A stretch of 64,000 bases of DNA from Microbacterium testaceum StLB037 (lineage in GTDB: Bacteria; Actinomycetota; Actinomycetes; Actinomycetales; Microbacteriaceae), in NCBI RefSeq assembly GCF_900104345.1, contig NZ_FNJN01000002.1, forward strand, positions 124,001 through 188,000. Reading direction: 5' to 3'. Below are positions 25,335 to 34,107 of this stretch, piece by piece (the first letter of the stretch is position 1; each line of letters opens with the position of its first letter). Below the pieces are notes generated by a model that had not been told where the DNA came from, searched no databases, and saw only the letters and a program-made list of their open reading frames with translations. Made by a program: the position numbers and the translations under genes.

Positions 25335-27100
25335 GCGGGCTGGGGTCGACGTCGGTGGCGCAAGAGCTGGTGCCCGGCTCGGTCGAGGCGGCATTCGAGG
25401 TCGCTCATCTCGTGTCGGAACGCAGCGTCGCAGCGGGAATGTTGGCGGAGGCCCTCCGGTGGAGACGCGAAATCGAGGGCTGGACCGGCGAAGGGGCGGA
25501 CGCATACACCGCGCGCACGGTTGCCGTGGCTCAGCGGTGGACGCAGATCGGTGACGGCGCTGCCGCGATCGTCGAGCCGATGCGCGTGTACGCGCTCGTC
25601 CTGAGGAAGGCGCAGGCATTGGCGGCCGAGGCGATCGAGGGATGGGCGTTCGCGGAGTCGTTGTCGGACCACGCGACGAATGCGCCGTTCACGTCGTTCA
25701 CGCAGGGGTGGCCGGTCTTCGCAACCGATCCGCGACACGTCGGTGCGGCTCCCACGTCCAGCGGCGAGGCTCGGGTGAAAGCCGAGGCGATGCTCGCGGA
25801 TGCCCGCGCTGACGTGCTCGCGGCCGGTGCCGTGGCCGCGGCGGCGGTACGGGCGGCCCTTGAAGCGGTTCGTGCACGGGGCGCGACTTGGGCGGCGGTC
25901 GGCGTCGAGCTCGGTGTCGCCGCGGTGGCCGGGGATCGGGTGCTGTCGGTGATGCGCTCCCTCGACGGCGCGGCCCTCGAAGCGCTGCTGAACGCCCGAC
26001 CCGACCTGGCGACACGGTTGTCGCAGATTGCCCCGAGCGAGGTGGCGCCGTGGTGGCGAGAGTTGAGCGCAACGCAGCAGGACGCTCTGATCGCGACGGC
26101 CCCCGGCGTGATCGGCAATCTCGGAGGCGTCGCCTACGCCGCGCGGGACCGGGCGAATCGCATCGTATTGGCCCAGGCTCTGGAGGAGGCGCGGAACAGC
26201 GCGTGGGATCAGTCGGAGCAGCTGGCGGCGTTGGAGGCGCTGGATCGCGCGTCGCGCGGTAACACCCTCGCCTCGCTGGTGCTGGATCGACCGCCGTTGG
26301 CCCAGGTCGCGGTCGGGGACTTGGACGCCGCCGAGCATGTGAGTGTGATTATTCCCGGAATGGCTACGACTGTCGGCAATAGCATTGAGGACTACGTGAT
26401 TGCGGCGCGCCAGCTGCGGCTGGCCGAAGCGCGGGCGGGTTCCGTATCGCTCGACGACGTGGGCGTTATTGCGTGGATTGGATACCATCCGCCAATGCCT
26501 GACCCGTTCACGAGTGCCGTCGAGGTCGCCTCCGACGAGCGAGCCATCGCGGGCGCTCAATCACTGGCCCATGATCTGCGTTCTTTCGTCGAGACGCGTG
26601 CCGCAGCTGGCGCTTCTAGTTGCTTATCGGTCATCGCGCATTCGTACGGGACCGACGTTGCAACTCTCGCAATTGAGCGAGCACCCGTTGATCACCTCGT
26701 TCTCTTGGGTTCTGCGGGGGTCTCGGATGAGGTGGAGAGCGTAGGAGCCTTGCGAGTTCCTCAGGGCGAGGTCTATGCATCGCAATCAACCAAGGACGGG
26801 TGGGCTCCTGTCGGCCAAGGCTTGTCGTCTCGGAAGGATCCCACGTCGCCTGACTTCGGTGCACGTCCCTTCAGCTCAGAAGAGTCGTTTGTGAACGGCG
26901 AGCACACGCTTGCCGTGGGGATGCACGGCCCATTTGGCGATGGAGAGGGGCGAGACAGTTACTTTGACTCCAACTCGACGGCACTGAGAAGCGCGGCGAT
27001 GATCGCTATGAATCGAGGTTCCGAGTTGCCGGAGGTGGGAACTCCGGCGGACCGGTTTGAATGGCGAGTCGAGTCCGACATGAGACGGGTTGACAGATGA
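25331..27100 (+). CDS. DUF1023-type alpha/beta hydrolase with helical N-terminus
   Basis: 589 residues. Residues 1-330 are helical and Ala-rich with a WXG-like segment (LRWRREIEGWTGEGADAYTA). Residues 335-540 form the DUF1023 hydrolase: VSVIIPGMATTVGN, GVIAWIGYHPP, and the nucleophile elbow CLSVIAHSYGTDVA (Ser about 437), then LLGSAG. The catalytic His is probably in the GEHTLAVGMHG segment. Composition changes inside the gene: from about 26330 codons become AT-richer than in the first kilobase. ATGA overlaps on both sides couple it to the WXG-like gene and the lipoprotein. Probably a secreted lipase/esterase-type effector of a contact-dependent system; substrate unknown. Confidence 0.85.
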   Translation: MSGLGSTSVAQELVPGSVEAAFEVAHLVSERSVAAGMLAEALRWRREIEGWTGEGADAYTARTVAVAQRWTQIGDGAAAIVEPMRVYALVLRKAQALAAEAIEGWAFAESLSDHATNAPFTSFTQGWPVFATDPRHVGAAPTSSGEARVKAEAMLADARADVLAAGAVAAAAVRAALEAVRARGATWAAVGVELGVAAVAGDRVLSVMRSLDGAALEALLNARPDLATRLSQIAPSEVAPWWRELSATQQDALIATAPGVIGNLGGVAYAARDRANRIVLAQALEEARNSAWDQSEQLAALEALDRASRGNTLASLVLDRPPLAQVAVGDLDAAEHVSVIIPGMATTVGNSIEDYVIAARQLRLAEARAGSVSLDDVGVIAWIGYHPPMPDPFTSAVEVASDERAIAGAQSLAHDLRSFVETRAAAGASSCLSVIAHSYGTDVATLAIERAPVDHLVLLGSAGVSDEVESVGALRVPQGEVYASQSTKDGWAPVGQGLSSRKDPTSPDFGARPFSSEESFVNGEHTLAVGMHGPFGDGEGRDSYFDSNSTALRSAAMIAMNRGSELPEVGTPADRFEWRVESDMRRVDR

Positions 27101-27585
27101 GAAGGTTGGCCGCGATTGCCGCTGGCGTGGGTCTGATATTGACCGGCTGTGCGGCGCAAGGGTCCGCCATGGAGCCCGATGCTGCCGAGCAGGATGCTCG
27201 GGATGTTCTTGCAAGAACGTCCGCGGTGGTACCCGCCGGAGGGTGGACGACCGAAGTCACCTGGGGACCCTGTGAGAAGCCCCGAGAGGGTCACGTGCAG
27301 CTGACGTTCGTTGCCCAAAGCCTGACCGAGAGGCCCGAACCGACTCCTGCACTTGCTCAGGCGGTGGTTGACGCTTGGCAGCTCGTCGGCAGGAAACCCA
27401 CGGTGACTTCCGAAGTCCTCGCAGGAGGCGATGCGGGTCTTGTCGTCTCGGATCCCACATACCTGACGGGCGCCAATCCCGACGGAAGCCTCACTCAGCT
27501 CTCCCTCTCCACTAAGGCGATCTTCCTGCAGGTGATGAGCCCGTGCATCGAGGGGGACCTCGATCGACTTCTCGCAGGCTCCTGA
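27097..27585 (+). CDS. Lipoprotein, possible immunity partner
   Basis: 162 residues. Signal peptide MRRLAAIAAGVGLILTGC carries the lipobox LTGC, so Cys18 should be lipidated and the protein anchored outside the membrane. The mature part has WGPCEKPREG, VVSDPTYLTGANPDG and LQVMSPCIEGD, with two more cysteines likely disulfide-bonded. The ATGA overlap with the DUF1023 gene and the AT-richer codons shared with that gene's 3-prime half suggest a co-inherited partner, perhaps immunity. Paralogous to the frameshifted gene immediately downstream. Confidence 0.8.
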   Translation: MRRLAAIAAGVGLILTGCAAQGSAMEPDAAEQDARDVLARTSAVVPAGGWTTEVTWGPCEKPREGHVQLTFVAQSLTERPEPTPALAQAVVDAWQLVGRKPTVTSEVLAGGDAGLVVSDPTYLTGANPDGSLTQLSLSTKAIFLQVMSPCIEGDLDRLLAGS

Positions 27586-27652
27586 GGTTGGACCCTACGC
27601 GTCCAAAGCTCTCGTGTATCTCGCCTCACCGTCATTTGGCTACGTCGAGCCC

Positions 27653-28185
27653 TTGCGTATTCGGCGACTGAGGAGTTTGGTCTCGCTGGTTGCTATGTCG
27701 ATCATGGCGACGGGGTGTACCCCGAATGACTACGGTCAGGAAAATCGCATGACCGTCCAGACCGTCGAGAAGCGCGCACAACAAAACCTACGAGCAACTC
27801 AGGATGTTCTCGGAGAATCTGGTTGGAATCCGCGGCCAGCGTGGGTGGAATGTGATGATCAAGGCGGACGGCTCGTTCGGCTTCTCTTCTTTGTGGAACG
27901 CCTAGAACCCACGAAAGGTGATTTGGGGGCGCTGTCTGCGGAAGTCGCCGAGAAGTGGGATGGGCTCGGACTCTCCGCTCGCGCCGAACCCGTTTCCGAC
28001 AGACCCGGGACCTATGTCGTGTCGGATCCACCCTTCCTGCAGGCTCGAAGCAGGACGGAACTCTGACCCAGCTGCAGTTCAGCGCCACGTTCGCCGGTCT
28101 TCAGGTGCTGAGTCCCTGCGTAGAGGGAGATCTGACTGAACTGAGTTCACCCCAGCCGACCCCTTCGCCGCCTTCGTCGCCCTGA
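27653..28185 (+). pseudogene. Second copy of the lipoprotein, frameshifted
   Basis: From TTG 27653 (an in-frame GTG at 27614 is an alternative) the frame reads LRIRRLRSLVSLVAMSIMATGC, a signal peptide with lipobox ATGC. The mature part aligns with the upstream lipoprotein up to VVSDPPFLQA near 28045. There the frame ends at TGA 28064-28066 after RSRTEL, while the next frame continues GSKQDGTLTQLQFSATF and LQVLSPCVEGDLTELSS to 28185, matching GSLTQL and LQVMSPCIEGD of the paralogue. A single-base change near 28045-28050 therefore breaks it, or the base is a sequencing error. Its last 107 bases overlap the convergent methyltransferase gene. Confidence 0.75.
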
Positions 28186-28993
28186 TCGTGTAGCTGAGCG
28201 GCATGACCGACGGCTGCCCGGTCAACGCGTATTCGCCGTTGTTGCGAAGCGTCATACGGCCGGGCAGCGCTTCCCACGGCACGCTGTCGTGCTCGACCAG
28301 CGTGTCGAGGCGCAGCCCGCGCTCGAGCAGGGCCGTGACGATCTCGCCGAGACCGTGGTTCCATTCGTACGTCCGCGTTGATTTCAGGGGCGCGGCCACC
28401 TCGACGTACGTGCCGTCGTCGTCCCACTCCAACGGGATGGTCTGCTCGAAGTACGGAAATGCCAGGGACAAGCCCGGCAGGTCCTCATTCATGGCCCACA
28501 GGACGGGATGCCCCTCGCGGATGTGCAGCGTCCCTCCCGGTGCGAGCAGCTCGGCCACGACGCCGGCCCACTCCGAGATCGATGGCAGCCAGCACAGAGC
28601 GCCGATCCCGGTGTAGACGAGGTCGAAGCTTCCGCGGGGCAGGACGTCAGCGGCATCCCGGACATCCGCCTGGACGAACTCGACGTCGACGCCCGCGTCG
28701 GCAGCGAGGCGGCGGGCCTCGACGACGGCGTTCTCGGAGAAGTCCAGACCGGTCACCGTCGCGCCGAGACGGGCCAGAGACAGAGTGTCGGTGCCGATGT
28801 GGCACTGCAGGTGCGCGGTGCGCTTGCCTGAGATGTCGCCCAGCAGCGGCCGGTCGAAACGCACGACGTCCGAGAGCGCGTCGGCGTCGTCGATGTAGCG
28901 CGCGATTCCGTATCCCGATCCGTCCCGGGCGGCGTGCAGCGTCGCGCGCTCGTTCCAGTTGGCGCGGTTGGCGTCGATGTAGTCGGAGGTCAT
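28079..28993 (-). CDS. Class I SAM-dependent methyltransferase (small molecule type)
   Basis: 304 residues. The SAM site is HLQCHIGTDTLSLARLGATV (motif I in the variant form common in this group), then GLDFSENAV and FVQADVRDA, with post-motif VYTGIGALCWL. LLAPGGTLHIREGHPVLW and the C-terminal MPLSYTIRATK are typical family ends. The last 28 residues after IRATK (AKGSAGVNSVQSDLPLRRDS...) are not family-like and are read antisense from the neighbouring lipoprotein pseudogene, so the original stop seems lost. ATG 28993 chosen. Substrate unknown. Confidence 0.85.
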   Translation of the reverse strand: MTSDYIDANRANWNERATLHAARDGSGYGIARYIDDADALSDVVRFDRPLLGDISGKRTAHLQCHIGTDTLSLARLGATVTGLDFSENAVVEARRLAADAGVDVEFVQADVRDAADVLPRGSFDLVYTGIGALCWLPSISEWAGVVAELLAPGGTLHIREGHPVLWAMNEDLPGLSLAFPYFEQTIPLEWDDDGTYVEVAAPLKSTRTYEWNHGLGEIVTALLERGLRLDTLVEHDSVPWEALPGRMTLRNNGEYALTGQPSVMPLSYTIRATKAAKGSAGVNSVQSDLPLRRDSAPEDRRTWR

Positions 28994-29082
28994 GGCATCC
29001 CTTTCCGGGAATCGAGCCTAGGGATGCCATGACCCGGTGTCGCCGCGTGACGCGGGGCGGGCGTGATGTCGGAGGTGCGGGT

Positions 29083-29088
29083 TAGCCT
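29083..29088 (+). promoter_or_regulatory. -10 box for a leaderless transcript
   Basis: TAGCCT, 6 bases before ATG 29095. Confidence 0.5.
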
Positions 29089-29094
29089 GGCGGC

Positions 29095-30036
29095 ATGTCG
29101 GGCAAGGTCTATGTCATCCACGAGAACCCCCAGTGGATTCCGCCGTTCGCGGCGGCGTTCGAGGCGGAGGGCGTGCCGTTCGAGGAGTGGCTGCTCACGG
29201 ACGGGTCGATCGACCTCGCGGTCGAGCCTCCCGAGGGAGTGTTCTGGTCGCGGTTGAGCGCATCGGCGCACACACGTGACCACGCGCACAGCAAGGAGTT
29301 CGGTCGGGCCGTGCTGCGATGGTTGGCGTCGTGGGGACGAACGGTCATCAACGGTGCCGACGTCCTCGAGCTCGAGGTCAGCAAGGTGGCGCAGCATGCC
29401 GCGCTGCGTCACGCGGGGATCGACGTTCCGCGCACGGTGGCCGTCTTCGGCACCGACGATCTGGTCGCCAAGGCGCGGGAGTTCGGGGCGCCCTTCATCA
29501 GCAAGCACAACCAGGGCGGAAAGGGCCTCGGCGTGCGCCGTTGGGATTCCGTCGACGAGTTCTCGTCGTGGGTGGCCGGCGCCGACTTCGAGCCCTCCCC
29601 CGACGGCATCACCCTCCTGCAGGAGCTGCTGGTCGCGCAGGCGCCCTTCATCACGCGCGCCGAGTTCGTCGCCGGTGAGTTCGTCTACGCGGTGCGCGTC
29701 GACACGAGCGCGGGCAGCTTCGAGCTCTGCCCGGCCGAGGCCTGCGCGATCCCGGGCGCCGACGGTGTCGAGCCCGAGCCGCTGTTCCGTCGTCGCGACG
29801 ACGTCGATCCGGCGCTCATCGACCGCTACCTCGCCTTCCTCGCGGCAGAGGGTGTGGGCATCGCGGGCATCGAGTTCATCGAGACGCGCGACGGCCGGAC
29901 CGTCACCTACGACGTCAACACCAACACGAACTACAACCCCGACGTCGAGGCGACCGCGCCGCGCTCCGGGCCGCGCGAGATCGCTCGCTGGCTCGGCTCG
30001 CTGCTGCCGAAAGAAGCGGTCGGTCTCCGTGGCTGA
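29095..30036 (+). CDS. ATP-grasp ligase (RimK-like)
   Basis: 313 residues. The N-terminal third is a pre-ATP-grasp domain (VYVIHENPQWIPPFAAAFEA). The ATP-grasp fold has the phosphate loop SKHNQGGKGLGVRR at about residue 138, the adenine-contact LLQELLVAQ, and metal-binding GIEFIETRDG with VTYDVNTNTNYN at the C-terminus (N-x-N). This resembles RimK/LysX-type carboxylate-amine ligases. It lies 8 bases overlapping the PLP sulfhydrylase gene, suggesting co-expression. Leaderless start (TAGCCT at 6 bases). The acceptor cannot be deduced. Confidence 0.85.
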   Translation: MSGKVYVIHENPQWIPPFAAAFEAEGVPFEEWLLTDGSIDLAVEPPEGVFWSRLSASAHTRDHAHSKEFGRAVLRWLASWGRTVINGADVLELEVSKVAQHAALRHAGIDVPRTVAVFGTDDLVAKAREFGAPFISKHNQGGKGLGVRRWDSVDEFSSWVAGADFEPSPDGITLLQELLVAQAPFITRAEFVAGEFVYAVRVDTSAGSFELCPAEACAIPGADGVEPEPLFRRRDDVDPALIDRYLAFLAAEGVGIAGIEFIETRDGRTVTYDVNTNTNYNPDVEATAPRSGPREIARWLGSLLPKEAVGLRG

Positions 30037-31342
30037 GGCCGCTCCCCCGCACTCCGACTGGCGCGGCTTCGGCTTCGCCACGCGCCAGGTGCATGCGGGC
30101 GAGGTCGAAGACCTGACGCACGGCTCGCGCATCACACCGGTGCACCTGTCGGCGGCCTACCGGTTCGACTCGTTCCAAGAGGCGACCGACCGGTTCGCGG
30201 GAGCCGATCTGGGCCACCTCTACTCGCGCAACGCCAACCCCACCAACCAGGTGGCCGAGGCGCGATTGGCGTCGCTCGAAGGCGGTTCGGGCGCGATCGT
30301 CGTCGGCTCGGGCCAGGCGGCGATCACCATCGCCCTGCTCGGTCTCGCCGGCAGCGGCGAGCACATCGTCTCGACCGCCAGCATCTACAGCGGAACGCGC
30401 GTGCTCTTCGACCGCACCTTCGCCCGCATGGGCGTGACCGTCGAGTACGTCTGGGACCCCGCGGACGACGCCGAATGGGACGCCCTGATCCGCCCCGAGA
30501 CGAAGGCGATCTTCACCGAGACGCTGCCGAACCCCAAGAACGACGTCGTCGACATCGACGCCGTCGCTCGCGTCGCGCAGCGGCACGGCATCCCTCTCGT
30601 CGTCGACAACACCATCGCGACGCCGTTCCTCATCCGCCCGATCGAGCACGGAGCCGACATCGTCGTGCACTCGGCGACGAAGTTCCTTTCTGGGCACGGC
30701 GCGAACCTCGCGGGCGCCGTGGTCGACGGTGGGACGTTCGATTGGGTGGCATCCACTCGGTCCTATCCCTCGCTCACCGACACGGCCATCGCCGGGCACG
30801 CGTCATTCGTCGATGCGTTCGGGCCGCGCGCATTCGAGCTGTCGCTGCGGTTCGGCATCGCGAACGACACCGGGCCGGCGCTCTCGCCGCTCAACGGGTT
30901 CTTGCTGCAGCAGGGCATGGAGACCCTGTCGGTGCGCATGCGCCAACACCTCGCGACCGCCCGCACGGTCGCCGAGTGGCTGGAGGAGCACGCCGCCGTC
31001 GAGAGCGTCGACTACGCGGGCCTGCCCTCGCACCCGCAGCACGCGCTCGCGGTGCGCGATTACGGCGGTCTCTCGGGTTCGGTGTTCTCGTTCACCGTGC
31101 GCGGGGGCCGTCCCGCAGCCGAGCGGTTCTTCGACGCCCTGCGCTTGTTCAGCCGCATGACCAACATCGGCGACACCCGATCGATGGCCCTGCACCCCGC
31201 GACCACGACGCACCTCGGCTTTACGCAAGAGACGCGCGATCGCCTCGGCATCGGTGACGGCCTGATCCGCCTGTCGATCGGCCTCGAAGACGCCGAAGAC
31301 CTCGTCGCCGATCTCGATCAGGCGCTTCGCGCGTCGAGCTGA
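30029..31342 (+). CDS. O-acetylhomoserine sulfhydrylase-type PLP enzyme (Cys/Met metabolism family)
   Basis: 437 residues, the length of MetY-type enzymes rather than the roughly 390 of cystathionine synthases. N-terminus [20 protein letters not shown], then [13 protein letters not shown]-site elements are [29 protein letters not shown] and the Schiff-base Lys in [13 protein letters not shown] (about residue 218). The C-terminal [20 protein letters not shown] is the family signature. Start GTG 30029 overlaps the ATP-grasp gene by 8 bases. Probably makes homocysteine from O-acetylhomoserine and sulfide. Three flavin monooxygenases nearby may supply sulfite/sulfide from organosulfur compounds. 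Confidence 0.9.
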   Translation: MAEAAPPHSDWRGFGFATRQVHAGEVEDLTHGSRITPVHLSAAYRFDSFQEATDRFAGADLGHLYSRNANPTNQVAEARLASLEGGSGAIVVGSGQAAITIALLGLAGSGEHIVSTASIYSGTRVLFDRTFARMGVTVEYVWDPADDAEWDALIRPETKAIFTETLPNPKNDVVDIDAVARVAQRHGIPLVVDNTIATPFLIRPIEHGADIVVHSATKFLSGHGANLAGAVVDGGTFDWVASTRSYPSLTDTAIAGHASFVDAFGPRAFELSLRFGIANDTGPALSPLNGFLLQQGMETLSVRMRQHLATARTVAEWLEEHAAVESVDYAGLPSHPQHALAVRDYGGLSGSVFSFTVRGGRPAAERFFDALRLFSRMTNIGDTRSMALHPATTTHLGFTQETRDRLGIGDGLIRLSIGLEDAEDLVADLDQALRASS

Positions 31343-31657
31343 CGCTCCCGTCACGGGGGGTTCCGGCGCCGCCGGGCCCCGGTGTGCGCACGGTCGGACC
31401 TTCGCGCACGGCCGGGTTCCCGGCATCCAGCCCCGGAGTCCCGGCGCAGGCCCCACCTTCCGCGGGGCCCGACCTTCGACACGCGCTCGGGTTCCCGGCA
31501 TCCGGCCCCGCCACCCCCACGAGTGTCCAAAACACGCGGACGGTCTTCGATGTCGTCCGGGTGTTTTGGACACTTCAACAAGAAGGGAACGGCACGGCAC
31601 GAGCCCGCACGCCGATGCGCGCCTCACACCGGACGAGCCCGCCTTCGCGACGCCCCG
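31343..31657. other. Convergent intergenic region with direct repeats
   Basis: 315 bases without a gene. Two imperfect copies of about 40 bases, at 31395-31435 and 31469-31510, share CGACCTTCG and GGGTTCCCGGCATCC. They precede the palindrome at 31522-31574. Confidence 0.55.
31522..31574. repeat. Long palindrome, 14-bp perfect arms
   Basis: AGTGTCCAAAACAC / GTGTTTTGGACACT are perfect 14-bp arms. Inner CGGACG / CGTCCG (6 bp) closes a loop of about 11 bases. Same two-tier architecture and size as the hairpin at 20961-21013 but a different sequence. Lies between two convergent genes, so it may be a bidirectional terminator. Confidence 0.7.
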
Positions 31658-32719
31658 TCAGGCGTCGCGCTGCGCCTCCAGGCGCCGCACGCGCGGGATC
31701 ACCTCGGCGGCGAAGCGCTGCAGCTCGGGCAGGTGCGGCGAGAACTGCAACAGCAGGGTCGAGACGCCGACGTCCGCGAAGGCGACGATGCGTTCCGCCA
31801 CCTGATCAGGGGTTCCGACGAGGTTCGGCCGCAGGCCGCGGTTCGAGACCGAGTACTCCTTGAGGTCGACCTGGGTGTCCAGCTTCGACTTGCTGACGAA
31901 GTCCTGGTACGAGCCGTAGGCCGCTCCCCCGCGCACATCCGTGATGCGGTCGATCTCGGCCTGCGCCTCGTCTTCGGTGTCGCGCACGACGGCGTACGCC
32001 GCCATTCCGAACGCCTCGAACGGCGTGGCCCCGGCCTCGGCCCGGCGCCGGCGCATGTCGGCGACCTTCGTCTCGAGCTCCTCGAGGGTGCCGCCGTGCG
32101 TCAGATACGCGTCGGCGAAGCGCGTGATCGCGTTGCGTCCCGCCTCGCTCTCGCCGCCCGCGTACAGGCGCGGCCGCACCTGCGGCTTCGGCTCGAGGTA
32201 CGTCCCCTCGGTGCGGTAGTACTCTCCCTCGTACGCGAACGGCGTCTCGGACCACAGGCCGCGCAGCACCTCGACCCACTCGATCGTGCGGGCGTAGCGG
32301 TCGTCGTGGGCGCTGAAGAGGCCGTCGTACTGCGTGGCCTCTTCGGCCCACCACGCCGAGACGACGTTCAGGGTGAAGCGTCCCCCGCTGATCTCGTCGA
32401 TGGTCGCCGCCTGCTTGGCGGTGTGGAAGGGATTGTGGAAGCCCGGGCGCACGGCCGCGAGCAGCTCGAGCTTCGAGGTCACGGCGGCGAGTCCCGCGGT
32501 CACCGTCCAGGCGTCGAGCGACGGCGCCTCGACGCCCTTGATGTCGTTGAGATTCAGCTCGGGGATGAGCGTCAGATCGAATCCGCCCTCTTCGGCCGCC
32601 CGGGCGATCTCGGCGATGTGGGCGAACGACACGGGTGTCTGCTCGTCGTCGACGTTGCGCAGCCACCCGCCGAAGATGGGGGTCCAGTAGCCGAAACGCA
32701 CGCGCTGGGGGGAGGTCAT
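31658..32719 (-). CDS. LLM-class flavin-dependent monooxygenase (SsuD-like)
   Basis: 353 residues, FMNH2-dependent luciferase-like TIM barrel. N-terminus VRFGYWTPIFGGWLRNVDDE, then GFDLTLIPEL, VRPGFHNPFHTAKQAATIDE, GRFTLNVVSAWWAEEA and PRLYAGGESEAGRN. The pattern matches the SsuD/SfnG alkanesulfonate and sulfone monooxygenases that release sulfite. ATG 32719 has GAGGATGGAG upstream. It is divergent from the sfnG-like gene at 32843 across 123 bases, so the two may share control. Substrate probably a sulfonate or sulfone. Confidence 0.88.
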   Translation of the reverse strand: MTSPQRVRFGYWTPIFGGWLRNVDDEQTPVSFAHIAEIARAAEEGGFDLTLIPELNLNDIKGVEAPSLDAWTVTAGLAAVTSKLELLAAVRPGFHNPFHTAKQAATIDEISGGRFTLNVVSAWWAEEATQYDGLFSAHDDRYARTIEWVEVLRGLWSETPFAYEGEYYRTEGTYLEPKPQVRPRLYAGGESEAGRNAITRFADAYLTHGGTLEELETKVADMRRRRAEAGATPFEAFGMAAYAVVRDTEDEAQAEIDRITDVRGGAAYGSYQDFVSKSKLDTQVDLKEYSVSNRGLRPNLVGTPDQVAERIVAFADVGVSTLLLQFSPHLPELQRFAAEVIPRVRRLEAQRDA

Positions 32720-32842
32720 GGCTCCATCCTCACCCGGTCGGCGTCGCCCGGCGTCACGGGGCGAAACGGTCCGTCACATGTCGTTGACCGATGGCCGAAG
32801 CGGTGCGAAGTTTGCCGGGTTCCGATCCGCGAGGAGAACCCC

Positions 32843-33976
32843 ATGACCGACTTTCCGCCCACCCACGAGCCGCTGAAGTTCGCCTACTGGGTGCCCAACG
32901 TCAGCGGCGGGCTCGTCATCAGCTCGATCGAACAGCGCACCGACTGGGACTACGACTACAACGTGAAGCTGGCTCGCACGGCCGAGCGGGTCGGGTTCGA
33001 GTACGCCCTGAGCCAGGTGCGGTACGCCTCCAGCTACGGCGCCGCGCAGCAGCACGAGTCCACCTCGATCAGCCTGGCCCTGCTGCTGGCCACCGAGAAG
33101 CTCAAGGTCATCGCCGCCATCCACCCCGGCATCTGGCATCCGGCTGTCCTGGCGAAGTTCATCAACACGGCGGATCAGTTCTCGCACGGTCGTGCGGCGG
33201 TCAACGTCGTCAGCGGATGGTTCAAGGACGAGTACACCGACCTGGGGCTGGAGTGGCTCGAGCACGACGAGCGGTACGAGCGCGCGGCCGAGTTCATCCA
33301 GGTGCTGCGCGGTCTGTGGACGCAGGAGAAGTTCTCGTTCCACGGCACGTACTACGACATCACCGACTTCACGCTGCGCCCGTTCCCGTTCGAGGTGCCC
33401 GGGCGGACGCACCCCGACATCTTCCAGGGCGGCAACTCCACGGCTGCGCGCTTCAACGGCGGTGCGTTCTCGGACTGGTACTTCTCGAACGGCAAGGACT
33501 TCGACGGTTTCACCGAGCAGTACGACGACGTCACCCGCGTCGCGGCCGAGCACGGTCGACGCACGCGCTTCGGGCTGAACGGCTTCGTCATCCAGCGCGA
33601 CAGCCGCGCCGAGGCCGAGGCGCAGTTGCGCGAGATCATCGCCCACGCCGACTCGGGCGCCGTCGAGGGCTTCCGCAAGAGCGTGCAGGAGGCGGGCAAT
33701 TCCACGGCCGACAAGAAGGGCATGTGGGCGGACTCTTCGCTCGAGGACCTCGTGCAGTACAACGACGGGTTCCGCACCCAGCTGTTCGGAGATGCGCAGC
33801 AGATCGCCGAGCGCATCATCGAGTACAAGAAGCGCGGGGTCGATCTCTTCTTGCTCGGCTTCCTGCACTTCCAGGAGGAGCTGGAGCACTTCGGCGAGAC
33901 GGTGATCCCGATCGTCCGCGAACTCGAGGCGGACCTGGCGCGGACGGGCGATCCGATCGGGGTAGCCGCGCGCTGA
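32843..33976 (+). CDS. sfnG: Dimethylsulfone monooxygenase SfnG-like
   Basis: 377 residues. KFAYWVPNVSGGLVISSIEQ is almost diagnostic of SfnG. Then come RVGFEYALSQVRY, STSISLALLLATEKLKVIAA, NVVSGWFKDEYTDLG and LVQYNDGFRTQLFGDAQQIA. SfnG converts dimethylsulfone with FMNH2 and oxygen to methanesulfinate and formaldehyde, feeding sulfur assimilation. ATG 32843 follows GAGGAGAACCCC, a strong ribosome site. Flanked by two other LLM monooxygenases and near a sulfhydrylase gene. Flavin reductase partner not found in the window. Confidence 0.92.
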   Translation: MTDFPPTHEPLKFAYWVPNVSGGLVISSIEQRTDWDYDYNVKLARTAERVGFEYALSQVRYASSYGAAQQHESTSISLALLLATEKLKVIAAIHPGIWHPAVLAKFINTADQFSHGRAAVNVVSGWFKDEYTDLGLEWLEHDERYERAAEFIQVLRGLWTQEKFSFHGTYYDITDFTLRPFPFEVPGRTHPDIFQGGNSTAARFNGGAFSDWYFSNGKDFDGFTEQYDDVTRVAAEHGRRTRFGLNGFVIQRDSRAEAEAQLREIIAHADSGAVEGFRKSVQEAGNSTADKKGMWADSSLEDLVQYNDGFRTQLFGDAQQIAERIIEYKKRGVDLFLLGFLHFQEELEHFGETVIPIVRELEADLARTGDPIGVAAR

Positions 33977-34026
33977 GTTTCCGCCGAACGGCTCCCGAGA
34001 TCGGTCCCGGCGCGCGTATCCAGGCC

Positions 34027-34032
34027 TAGCCT
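34027..34032 (+). promoter_or_regulatory. -10 box upstream of third LLM monooxygenase gene
   Basis: TAGCCT ends 6 bases before an ATG at 34039, which would open a 23-residue in-frame extension; the Shine-Dalgarno start lies at 34108. Confidence 0.45.
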
Positions 34033-34107
34033 GGGAGTATGGGGGTATTCCACTCCGTGCATACGTCGAGAAGGGGGCCGCGCGGCGGCCCGGGAGGGAC
34101 AGGTCGC

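Noticed and set aside
27614..27652. Start of the second lipoprotein at GTG 27614
   Set aside because: No ribosome site, and it adds 13 residues ahead of a signal peptide that is already complete from TTG 27653; left as an alternative only.
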